A DNA stretch of 19,143 nt from Bremia lactucae (Eukaryota > Oomycota > Peronosporomycetes > Peronosporales > Peronosporaceae): the NCBI RefSeq assembly GCF_004359215.1, contig NC_090613.1, forward strand, positions 1 through 19,143, written 5' to 3'. Below the pieces are notes generated by a model, which made no database searches, was not told the DNA's origin, and saw nothing but the letters and a program-made list of their open reading frames with translations. How positions within the stretch are numbered: position 1 is the first letter of the stretch; each line of letters starts with the position of its first letter. The translations under genes were made by a program, and so were the position numbers. Shown here in pieces: positions 9,040 to 17,197 of the stretch.

Positions 9040-9430
9040 CAATGTCGAAAAGGTAGCAATATAGTGTTGCTATAACCTCGGTCTCGAAGTCGGCGATAGA
9101 AACGGTTGCATACTTCCGCAAAGTCAGAAGAGTTGGTGTTCAATTTCTTGTACTTCTTGATTAAGCCAAATAAATTCCTTTTGGTACGCCAGGCGGGTGA
9201 GCACTGGTTGCTGGCAAGTAGAGATGCAGGTTTAATTTGTTTTCTTGAGTCCTGGTCATGAAATTGTCGTTGTCACGTATAATCCGTAGATCAACGGACG
9301 CAACTTGGCTTGGGTTGAGCTCGAACGTAAACTGCAAACGAGAAGTATTAAATATTCTTATCTTGTTTCCAAGTGATAAAGCCATCGTCGATGTATTGCT
9401 TGAAATACACCAAATCGGATGTGATGTGGT
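9040..9430 (-). pseudogene. Non-LTR/Penelope-like reverse transcriptase, C-terminal fragment
   Basis: Three minus-strand frames join in order. First is VYFKQYIDDGFITWKQDKN (about 9412-9355), with the YIDDG catalytic box of RT. Next is FELNPSQVASVDLRI and then NLHLYLPATSAHPPGVPKGI (about 9330-9165). Last, after a +1 shift, is FGLIKKYKKL and FAEVCNRFYRRLRDRGYSN (about 9170-9075). The Y/F-x-DD-G box followed by LYLP..SAHPPG and RL..RGY occurs in protist retroelements outside the LTR class. Penelope-like elements are the best guess and LINEs the alternative; both are known near telomeres in some eukaryotes. The N-terminal RT, endonuclease and ends are absent. Two frameshifts in 350 bp show decay. 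Confidence 0.65.
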
Positions 9431-9674
9431 CGCAAATTAGTGCTCTTTCAAAATTGCGAGCTACAGTGACGCGACTGCTGGAGCCACGGCTGTGCCCTTG
9501 ACGATCTACTAAGTTGAAGCCAAATTAAGTCACCGAAGACGAAGCAGCTTGAAGTAGAACGACTTGAAGTCGAAGCATAATGAAGTCAATCCAATGATCG
9601 TCATGTGAGTAATATATCTCTATTGGTAGAATAATGATACATATTATAAATACTTCAAATAATATTTACAGCTA
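9431..9674. other. Unassigned, simple-sequence rich and AT-rich
   Basis: 9500-9600 contains repeated GAAG/CTTGAAGT words, the reverse complement of the motif in the 8914-8970 repeat. 9610-9674 is AT-rich and ends at the target site of the DNA transposon. No coding potential is evident. Confidence 0.45.
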
Positions 9675-9682
9675 TATTTATA

Positions 9683-10471
9683 AAGAGCCGGTTTAGCCAC
9701 ACACCCTCCCCGTCTGTATAGAATAAAAATGTCATATAACATACTTTCACTGTATGGGTAATTCCACTGCATAAAAAAATCAACAATTACTCTTTTGAAT
9801 CATCTTTCGACCGCGCTTTTGGCCTTTGGCACATTACACCCCCTAAGATAAATTTGGAATCGCTATAGCCACACACCCTAACTATCGACATTGGAGGTGC
9901 CCCTGGGCACGTCAGAAACCGTGTTTTCGTTTGACGATGTTAAATGTCCGGTTTTTAACAGGTGAGAAAAAGCCAACAGCGCGCACAATTAATTGGCAAG
10001 TCATAAAAAGAGCGAAAAGAAAGAGCAGCAAACCGAGCAGCGAGAGAGACGTTGAGCTGGAAAATAAGCGATAAGGGCATGCATGTTAGTCAGTCTTTGG
10101 AGGCTAAGCAAAGAATCAATTTATTAACTTTACTTAAGTGAAATAAATTCATCCTTAGCTCAACCTCTTTACTAAAGTTAAAATACTGAAGCTGGATTCT
10201 AAATATATATTCTAGTTTTCAACAAGTTGCAACCATATCGCCACTCTCATAAATACAGGGTGTGGCTATATCGCTTCCCAAATGTAATTTAGCGGGGTGT
10301 AGCAAGGTCCAAAAGGGATCAAATCGACTCGAGAAGGAACAATTGTCAATTTTGCGCTATAGCGAAAAATGAAACTCTTAACTTTTAATCTGTTTTCTTA
10401 AATATAAATAAACATACGTTGAGGGGTGTGTGGCTATACCAAAAGGGGTGTGTGTGGATGTACCGGTTCCC
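9683..10471. mobile_element. Non-autonomous TIR DNA transposon (MITE-like), 789 bp
   Basis: The ends are inverted repeats: AAGAGCCGGTTTAGCCACAC at the left, and the complement of the right end reads GGGAACCGGTACATCCACAC. Both are flanked by TATTTATA (9675-9682 and 10472-10479), an 8-bp target duplication. The motif TAGCCACACACCC lies in the left end (9694-9706) and again at 9866-9878, and inverted at 10424-10436 and (one dinucleotide shorter) 10258-10270. Such subterminal copies often bind transposase. No transposase frame is present. An 8-bp duplication suggests hAT; a GGG-type end would also fit Mutator-like elements. Confidence 0.75.
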
Positions 10472-10479
10472 TATTTATA

Positions 10480-10841
10480 TAAGTAATAAACAAAATTCCA
10501 AACGGACCTATAAATTTAGATGATAAACAATACAAAAATGACTTGGAGAGCGAAGTTGAGGTTGATGGACGTGTATATGGAAACCACGTCAAACGTTATT
10601 AGTAACATATCATCTGTGGTGTGAACAGACTGAAGATCTTGCAGAAGTTGTTTCGGGTCTTAAAGGTACAGTAAAGTCCGTTGTAGGTATCGCTGCATTA
10701 TAAAGTCAAGCTACTTGGAGAAATCTTGTATAGCTTGGCGTCTCTTGGTCCTTTGGGCGTCGCTTTTGGATTGCGAGGCTTTAAGAAATTAGCGCTTCAT
10801 CCGTTGGGCTGTGCGCGTGCTTTTTTTCCAGCGTTTGGTTG
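10480..10841. other. Unassigned sequence before the interstitial telomere
   Basis: About 360 bp without a recognised domain. A plus-strand stretch around 10630-10700 (EDLAEVVSGLKGTVKSVVGI) is open for about 25 codons and could be a remnant, but I cannot assign it. The stretch ends GCGTTTGGTTG directly against the telomere repeats. Confidence 0.4.
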
Positions 10842-10934
10842 CCTAAACCCTAAACCCTAAACCCTAAACCCTAAACCCTAAACCCTAAACCCTAAACCCT
10901 AAACCCTAAACCCTAAACCCTAAACCCTAAACCC
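10842..10934. repeat. Interstitial telomere repeat (CCCTAAA)n
   Basis: 93 bp, 13.3 perfect heptamers, in the same C-rich orientation as the terminal telomere. It is followed by an 8-base transition TTAACTCT and then truncated retroelement sequence. The orientation is that of a former left chromosome end at this site. Lack of degeneration suggests a young junction. The length is close to the 96 bp terminal tract, so an assembly join should also be considered. Confidence 0.95.
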
Positions 10935-10941
10935 TTAACTC

Positions 10942-11306
10942 TAATCGGCTGCAAGTTACGCACGATCTTTCAGTTGTTCGCGGCAAACATTGTTGACCGT
11001 CAACGCAAAGTCACGACAACGGGAAAGTGCATGATCAACGTCCTCCTGCAGTGCCGGAGGATGCGACTTTGATCACGTTAACGAGCAGTCGGGCCCGATT
11101 TATCGCATCCAATGATGGACTCGAGTGGTCAGAATAACTCTCTAGTTGAATGCTTCTTGAACCACCGCGCGGTGAAGGGGTCCGAATAACTTTTCTCGTT
11201 CGATGGCGATCGCATGGTGTCCGGAACCTCCTTCCGTCTAATGACGGACGTTCCAGATCTCATCCAACACTATGGCGAGACTTGTCATTTGGCTCAATAA
11301 GTACAT
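10942..11306 (+). pseudogene. Chromodomain fragment, telomere-truncated
   Basis: Same sequence as the B chromodomain region, here with pol sense on the plus strand: SLVECFLNHRAVKG near 11143-11183 and MTDVPDLIQHYGETCHLA near 11240-11295, in different frames. It is cut at its 5' side by telomeric DNA and at its 3' side by the LTR of element M. This is the piece that would have been terminal when the telomere at 10842 capped the chromosome. Confidence 0.6.
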
Positions 11307-11971
11307 TGTAGCGGAGCTACCTCGCTCCTTAAGTCAGAGGAAGACTTATGGACTTAAAGCGTTTGTTATTTCTATTGAACTCTAGGTCTGCAAGCTATTA
11401 AAGCTTAATAAGTCCTAGTCAAGGGATTCAGGGGTTCGTAAAACCAAGTGACAACTACTGCTCGAGATTATGTAACTTAGAAAGGCTTCTATCTCGTACA
11501 GATCAATGCGCAAGCCTTAGGAAGGGACTAGACGCTTTAAAATCAAAAGGGGACTGCAGTTTATTTTAATTTATGAATCTAAAACGTTACCCTAGCTAAT
11601 TCTAAAATAGATTTCGGCCGCCAGATTTATATCAAGCGACGACCACATTTGTTACTCATAATCAATAGAATTTTAGTAATTAACTAATTTAGAATATGAT
11701 AAAAAGGTATTTACCCACAAAGTAAATGTACCACAACAACGGTTCTCCAACCAAAGTGTGCCCCATTATACTGCTGACACCGAGTGACAACATTCGCTTC
11801 ATTTCCATCTTGATGATGAACTAATCGTTTGGTTGTGTTTTGCATTCCTTTTTCCCAATGACAATTAAGCGTGAGTCACAGTCTCTTAGCACCTTCCTCG
11901 ACGATGAGGGAATGGTGGACTTTTAAGTCACCCTCCAACAGAGGGGGAGGAACAAGCGCGTAGCTCTTACA
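11307..11971 (-). repeat. 3' LTR of element M, 665 bp
   Basis: In element sense (minus strand) it begins TGTAAGAGC and ends GCTCCGCTACA, giving 5'-TG...CA-3'. Near its 3' end it has AAGTCTTCCTCTG, shared with the R LTR and, with changes, the L LTR, which orients all three the same way. A purine tract directly precedes it. The downstream flank on the minus strand is ATGTA. A second copy is at 5829-6513. Confidence 0.7.
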
Positions 11972-11984
11972 CGCCTTCTCCTCC
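11972..11984 (-). other. Polypurine tract of element M
   Basis: The minus strand reads GGAGGAGAAGGCG immediately upstream of the LTR TG, as expected for the plus-strand primer of reverse transcription. It independently confirms that the LTR at 11307-11971 is the 3' LTR of the minus-strand element. Confidence 0.6.
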
Positions 11985-12705
11985 GGATGAACGTCGGCGG
12001 GCTCCGAATCCGTTCTTAGAACGTGGTGCCGCTGATGTCTTAACTGCATTGAGCAGAACTCAGGACCCTGAGTCCAACGCTATTACGAACCCGCTCGATG
12101 AAGAGCAAGAGCGGGCAATCCCCATAGAGGAACAAGCTCGTCGTCGAGCTACAGAGATAGCGAAAGTATAGCTCATAGTAAATACAGATTCACTCCGTTT
12201 AGTGCGGACGAGCGTCTGAAATAGATCGCGGGTCACAGCTTGGCCATCTGGATCTCCGGTCCTACGGCGAGGACGCCGGAGGAGCTCGCTGCTCGCGACT
12301 TTCTTCATGAGCGATACCTTATGCAAAAGGTAATGACGCGAAGTCAGTATCTGAAATGTTTGCGTGATCAATTTCGTGGGGCTTCGGTGACCTCAATGAG
12401 GGAAATTCTGATCGTTGTGTTTTTAAACGAATCAAGAAGTGCTAATAAAGTTTTATTTTAGAGCTGAGTCCATCGGGCCCGTCGCCTTCGCAATATTTAG
12501 ATTATTAGAGAGCTGCGGATGTGGCTGATGTTCGTTTGGAACCGAAGCTTCGCTTCGATTTCGCTAAGCTTAAGGCCATAGGTCAGTTACGTCCGGCATT
12601 TATGCCACTAAACTAAGAAATCCTAGCCGATATTTCAGTGCTTCGGTTGACGTGCAATCATTGATCGAAGCCACACTGAGGCTATAGATCCACCTAATCC
12701 CACGT

Positions 12706-12915
12706 CTAGTGGTGGGAAGCGTCGTTTGACGCGAGTTGGCCCTGAGCTTGGCGCTCAAAAACGTCAACGGCGTACGGGCAATCTTGCCGAAGAGGTACCT
12801 CAAACTCGCAAGAGTTTTCAGAAAAGGGGTACCCCAGCCACTACACCAGATACTGTTATTGACCCTTACGACGACGTCGCTTTAAAAGTTTCTCCACATA
12901 AAACTGAAATTTCCT
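12706..12915 (-). pseudogene. Chromodomain of element M pol
   Basis: The minus strand reads RPPPALLDARRKFQFYVEKL (from 12945), LKRRRRKGQ, stop, QYLV, stop, WLGYPFSENSCEFEVPLRQD and a C-terminal helix AVDVFERQ, ending TAG at 12706-12708. Aromatic residues at the start (FQFYVEK) and the WLGYP turn are typical of the fold. The second conserved Trp (usually ENSWE) is Cys here, removing part of the presumed aromatic cage. Two in-frame stops. The plus strand is open across the same interval (antisense ORF). Confidence 0.8.
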
Positions 12916-13024
12916 CCGCGCATCAAGTAGCGCGGGAGGGGGCCGAATTCGACGGAAGCATTTGATGCTTCAAAGCACGAGGCGCAACTTCTTCATGAGA
13001 ACCTTGCTCGGGTTGATAGCTCTT

Positions 13025-14240
13025 TTATGAGCCGCCTTTCGATGCTGGAACGTCAGCAACCTCGTTTAGAGGGCCAGCTGGACATCCTGGTGAGGATGCA
13101 GCAATATGCGGCACGATCGCCTTTCTCGCCGCAAGCGCCTTTAAGTCCACGTGGGAAGGGTCCCGATATGGCTTAAGCAAGCCGACGAAGAACACTGGAT
13201 AAGTATCCATCTTTAAGAGTGCAAGCTAGGCCCTTCTTGGTCCACGACAGTAAATGGTTAGATAAAGCGCGGGCGCAATTAGGTCTTGAATACCGCGGAA
13301 ACCATGTTAGTAGGTAGATTTTTAGCGTTTAATAAAACTCGGTCTCCGACCGCATAAAAATTAATACAGCTTCTATTTTTGATATCTGCTTGCTATTTTT
13401 GTTTGTCTTGGCTATCAGCCATCGCGTCACATACATGACTTAAGACACTAAATTGGGTCGCGAGAAATTCGCTTACTTGTTTTCAAACGGTAACAGGGCT
13501 GATATCAACAAACCTATCGCCTAGTTCTCCCCCACCAAGCCCTGTGCCACGTAACGGTATCGTTAACGAAACGCGTGGTGGGTAAGACCGTTGACATAAA
13601 ACGGAATATAGCCTGTAGAGCCATGTACAGCGTTATTTAATGCAAACTCCACCACTGGGAGCATTGAGCTCCAGCGCTTTGGTGTCTGAGCTCACACACT
13701 GCATAAAATGTCTTCAATGACGCGATAGACACCATTGCCTGCGAATGGTTCGAGGTGGACATGTCCAATCTGGTGCCAAGCACTCGGTAAAATCGATTTC
13801 CAGAATGCACCCGTGAAACGGGGTCCCGATCAGAGACAATTGCCACTGGCAGACCGTGTTGTTGAAACACGCGATCCATGAACAGCCTTGCTGTACCTTC
13901 ACCATCAATGGTATCTGGCACAGCCGCTAAGTGAGCCATTTTGCTCAATCGGTCAGCAAAGACAACTATGCCGGTGTTACCGGCCGAACGTTTTGGTAGA
14001 CCAAAAATAAAGTTCATGCTAATGGGCTCCCAACACTCTGTGGGTGCAAGCAGACTTGCCACTGGTGCAGCAGGTTTAACCCGTTGGCAAGTTTCGCATG
14101 TGCGAACGTATGTGCTGACACATTTTCAAAGTTTGGGCCACCAATAAAACTGGCTTACAGAGCCGTAGGTCTTTTCTCTACCGAGATGATCACCAAGGAC
14201 AGTATCATGTACCTCATAGAGGATTCGGTACTACAAATCC
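13025..14240 (-). pseudogene. Integrase of element M
   Basis: The zinc module is intact in residues: EVHDTVLGDHLGREKTYG...RTCETCQRVKP (14237-14080, one stop). The core shows PISMNFIFGLP with the first DDE Asp changed to Asn, DRLSKMAHLAAVPDTI, and AIVSDRDP keeping the second Asp. The segment that should carry the catalytic Glu is deleted, so NHSQ runs almost directly into YRVIEDIL. Then LPVVEFALNNAVHGSTGY and FYVNGLTHH (13660-13565), AVGDRVLLNAKNLP (about 13370-13330), a GPY/F-like module with a stop, and YPVFFVGLLKPYRDPSHVD (13204-13146). Inactive. Confidence 0.85.
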
Positions 14241-14251
14241 TCATCATGAGA

Positions 14252-14325
14252 AACGACGACGGGCAGGGATCTACAGCGTCCATGCAATAATGCACGGACG
14301 CTGTGGATCCCCGCCCGTCGTTGTT
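14252..14325. repeat. 74-bp foldback: 35-bp arms, 4-nt loop
   Basis: Arms 14252-14286 and 14291-14325 flank ATAA. Thirty-one of 35 positions pair, and all four mismatches are transitions (A/G or T/C). It sits between the RNase H tail and the integrase zinc finger of element M. The left arm corresponds to coding sequence expected there (on the minus strand MDAVDP in one frame); the right arm looks like an inverted duplication of it that lengthens the region by a dozen or so codons. Confidence 0.9.
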
Positions 14326-14524
14326 CCAACAAATCATTATCGATAGAAAATCGATGTTATCTTGTACGCAAACGTGCCGACAGTTTAGAGCCTGATTTAG
14401 TGCTCTTTAGAGCTCGTAGCAGAGCTACACGCTATTCACCCTGGGTGTAAGCCGAATGGGTCAATTCAGTAATAGGCGACACGATAGTCGTTAAGTGAGA
14501 GAGCTCATAATCCGGCCTGCGTGA

Positions 14525-15061
14525 TTAAGCATCGGTCAAAGCATTCTGCTTGCCAGGCTTATACTTCACTTCGAAGCTGTACTCGGCGAAAAAAGATAGC
14601 CATCGAGCCATTCGCTGTGAGAGATGGGGCGACTTAGTCGCCGTGCGTAATGGCGCGTGATCTGTATATATCACAAACGGCTTAGAGCCTAGCAGATGAA
14701 CTCTTAATTTGACATGTGCATACTTCATTGCAAGTAACGCTTTGGCATTAACTGGGTAGTTCTTTTCCGCAGCTTTAAGCTGTCTAGACTCGAACGAAAT
14801 TACACGTTCACGCCCATCATCATCTGTTTGTAACAGAGCACTGCTAATGGCAAAATCCGATGCGTCACAGCCGACACTGAAAGGCCAATTTGGATTTGGC
14901 AATTCCAGAATCGGGGTATCGATAAGACTATCCTTAACTGCTTGAAAAGCATTATTATGCTCTGTGCTAGTCCAGCACCAATCCATCCTTTTGAAGGAGA
15001 TAAGATAACGGCCTAGCCTTATCAGCGTAAGTTTCGCAATTTTGTGGTAAATAATTGGCAA
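14525..15061 (-). pseudogene. RT connection and RNase H of element M
   Basis: An uninterrupted 178-codon frame, the longest open stretch of M pol. It begins in the RT thumb/connection (WCWTSTEHNNAFQAVKDSL) and covers the RNase H fold: FSVGCDASDFAISSALLQ (first Asp kept), RVISFESRQLKAAEKNYP, NAKALLAMKYAHVKLRVHLL (catalytic Glu of the usual KELLA motif replaced by Ala), FVIYTDHAPLRTATKSPHLS (Asp kept), ending YKPGKQNALTDA. RNase H normally removes genomic RNA during reverse transcription; loss of the Glu predicts inactivity even though the frame is open. Confidence 0.9.
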
Positions 15062-15862
15062 TACCCAACCACTTGCGCAAATCCTTTTAGTTTTTAGAAA
15101 CCGGCCAATCTACTATGGCTTCTACTTTAGCAGGATCCGTTTTAAGGCCTCGCTTCCCAAATGAAGCACCCTAAGAAAGGAATTTCTTCTGCGCCAAAAA
15201 TGCATTTAGATGCATTGGCATATAATTAATTCGTGCGCATACACTCGAGCAGTGCTAGCAAATGGTCCGTGTGGTATTCCACATCCGACCAACCCTGATC
15301 CGCACGACTATGGAAAAATATTATCAAAAATAAGTCTGTGCATAACTTCGATGAGGGCGAAATAGTTGCGTCATGAGGCGATTAAATATTGCCGGGGTGT
15401 TGGAATTTTCTTGTGACGTAACCAACAACTCCCAAGCATACCGCTTGGGGTGCTAATCGCTGTAAGCGCAATATCACTACCTCGCATGAGCAACTAGTAA
15501 TAACCATCGACTAAGTCAAGTGCACTGTACATTGTACATACCAGTATATTGTTCTGACGAACATCTTTTCTCGAAATGAAGCTTGTGCTGTTATAGTGGC
15601 AGCACTAAGCTTATAATAAGCTTAAACAATGCGCCGTTTAACGTCTGCCTTTTTGACAAAAAATGTCGGTGTCGAATGGGGAGATTTGCTATCTCGTACC
15701 ATTCCAGCCTCGTGCTTAGCACGGTAGAAATCGTCAATGACGTCACACTGTTCCTTTAATAAAGGCCACTGTCGTGTGACATAGTATTTGGTTCCAGGAA
15801 CCTAGTCTATTTCATGACGGACACCTCTATCCGGGGGTAAAACAGATGGTGGATTATTCCAA
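15062..15862 (-). pseudogene. Reverse transcriptase of element M
   Basis: In one frame from 15862 the minus strand gives PPDRGVRHEID, stop, VPGTKYYVTRQWPLLKEQ, DSKSPHSTPTFFVKKA, then stop and shifts, ALDLVDGYYQLLM (first catalytic Asp region) and AISTPSGMLGSCWL. The catalytic YFDD box at 15335-15306 is broken twice: one extra T shifts the frame and the second Asp codon reads AAT (Asn). LKTDPAKVEAIVDWPVSKN and DLRKWLGIANYL follow near 15145-15055. It is continuous with RNase H. Confidence 0.85.
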
Positions 15863-16789
15863 TACCGCATCTTGGAATTCCTTAATCAAGGAATAAATGG
15901 ATCTGTAGGATTTTAAGGATCGATGACCCACTCCGCGCAATAAATGCAACTTTTGTGTCATCCAGGACAGCTTCGTCCAGAAGCGACAATGAGTTTAACT
16001 CAATCGTTATTCGAAGGACTACCGTCTCAGATAAGTCGCCAGCCTTAAGGCTCGGCCACACTCATCAATAGACATTTCGTCTAGCTCTAAAGAGCGTGTA
16101 ACGAAGGGATTGCCGCAAGGCTAACTTCTTCCTCGATGTTACCTGTTACACCATTTACGAGCGTATGTAATTGCTCACTCGTATCACTTTGCGAGGGTGT
16201 TGACGATTCGCGTCTCCCCTGTCTTGGAGTAGAGACAAAACGCCTCTTAAGGGCCGGGACATTCACGTCCTTAAATATTCGAGCCTGTATTGGTTCTATA
16301 CCAGTATTGGTTCTATACCGCAGCTGGTGTCTAATCCGGGGCATCCGACAAGGAGTTAGATAACTCAACCTCCTTGTCCAGTGACTGTTTACGTGTCACT
16401 TCACGCGCATTGGAAGGGTTTGGCCCGAAATACCCTGGCGAACCGCCAATAGTGTCACTAGTATGGTGCGACCTCGGCCGATGTGGACTTAGACTTGCCC
16501 CTCCACGTATCTCAGGGATGTTACACCATTGATGACTCGGCCTTAGACCTACAATGCTTCTAGTATTCAGTGAATCGTTATTACAACGAGTGTCACTCGA
16601 CGGAGTACCTGCCGTTCCAGCCCCTCTTTCTAAGTCGGGCTCAAAATTAATGTTTTTAGTATTGAAGTTTATTAACACAAACAGTCTAATGTCCAAAGCA
16701 CGGTCATATTCAGTCATGGATTCGCGCTAAACAGCGCCTTTGTTGCCTAGCAAAGTTGGGTTCATGACTCTTCAAAACTTTGCTAGGAG
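15863..16789 (-). other. PR-RT linker of element M
   Basis: Low-complexity, Ser/Pro/Arg-rich frames (16717-16331 and 16368-16087) with SSDTRCNNDS and TPSQSDTSEQLHTLV, ending in [18 protein letters not shown] near 15990-15930, the counterpart of SMDESVLDD in L and DDESVFDEKT in X. No catalytic domain. A perfect 12-bp-stem hairpin (CCTAGCAAAGTT, 18-nt loop) lies at 16746-16787, close to the protease end. Confidence 0.6.
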
Positions 16790-17183
16790 CATTGCGCGTG
16801 CGCCTAAGGTCTTAAACCTCCAATCGATCCATGGCTCATGGCGTTCAAGCCAGGCCATACCAAGAAGAGTTCATATTACGAATTCAAATCAAGGACGAGA
16901 CAGTATTCCACACTGTCAAAGTCCAAAAACAATATGCCTAAGTTCAACGGAACTTTAGGAACATGACACGAGTCCCAGTCGCTAAGCGAACAGTGATTGT
17001 ATCACTTTGATGCGCTTTATGCGCCTCAACGTATTGTTGACTTCCCTCAAGGGGAAGACGTCGGACATAACTGCAAGACGCTCTTGAGTCAATTAAAATT
17101 GACCTTGGCTTATCAAAGCCCTTCACAGTCGCTTGGGCGACAATCAAGCCAGGCTTGTACTCACGCCCAGTGCCATTACGCAC
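16790..17183 (-). pseudogene. Retropepsin-type protease of element M
   Basis: The minus strand reads GLIVAQATVKGFDKPRSILI, DSRASCSYVRRLPLEGSQQY, DTITVRLATGTRVMF, then after a shift DSVEYCLVLDLNS and GMAWLERHEPWIDWRFKTLG. The active-site triplet D-S-G of the family is D-S-R here (Gly to Arg), which should abolish activity. This is the aspartic protease that would process Gag-Pol. Confidence 0.85.
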
Positions 17184-17197
17184 CGAGCTAATTGGGG

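Larger units (their letters stand above)
10942..11971. repeat. Right arm of the 1.05-kb inverted repeat
   Basis: Reverse-complement copy of 5829-6880. It begins directly after the interstitial telomere with TAATCGGCTGCAAGTTACGC and ends exactly at the LTR edge CTCTTACA at 11971. It contains the chromodomain fragment (10942-11306) and element M's 3' LTR (11307-11971). Beyond 11971 this copy continues into element M, whereas the left copy continues into element X. Confidence 0.85.
11972..13176 (+). pseudogene. Antisense ORF of element M (unknown protein, broken)
   Basis: Opposite the 3' end of M pol, the plus strand reads as protein through about 400 codons with few breaks. It shows RRRAPNPFLERGAADVL and NPLDEEQERA (12000-12110), PEELAARDFLHERYLMQKVM (12267-12335), SMREILIVVFLNESRSANKV (12395-12455), LEPKLRFDFAKLKAIGQLRP (12538-12598), a basic GGKRRLTRVG...QKRQRR patch (12714-12775), and a leucine-rich, coiled-coil-like HENLARVDSSFMSRLSMLER (12995-13055). 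It ends at TAA 13174-13176. The frame is open back to 11908, into the LTR, without an ATG. Its last 470 bp are antisense to the chromodomain and integrase C-terminus, where one of the two readings may be a shadow. No known family. Confidence 0.5.

Noticed and set aside
10842..10934. Telomere tract as microsatellite by chance
   Set aside because: Thirteen exact copies of the same heptamer found at the chromosome end, in the same orientation, are not random.
12060..12371. 103-codon minus-strand frame
   Set aside because: It is the shadow of the plus-strand antisense ORF of M; composition is Ser/Arg-rich with no domain.
13714..13908. 64-codon minus-strand frame overlapping integrase
   Set aside because: It is an alternative frame of M integrase; only a short part after a frameshift (about 13830-13740) continues the true reading.
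14155..14337. 60-codon minus-strand frame over the foldback
   Set aside because: It is out of frame with the integrase zinc finger; the repeated GRGSTASV/GQGSTASM text comes from the foldback arms.
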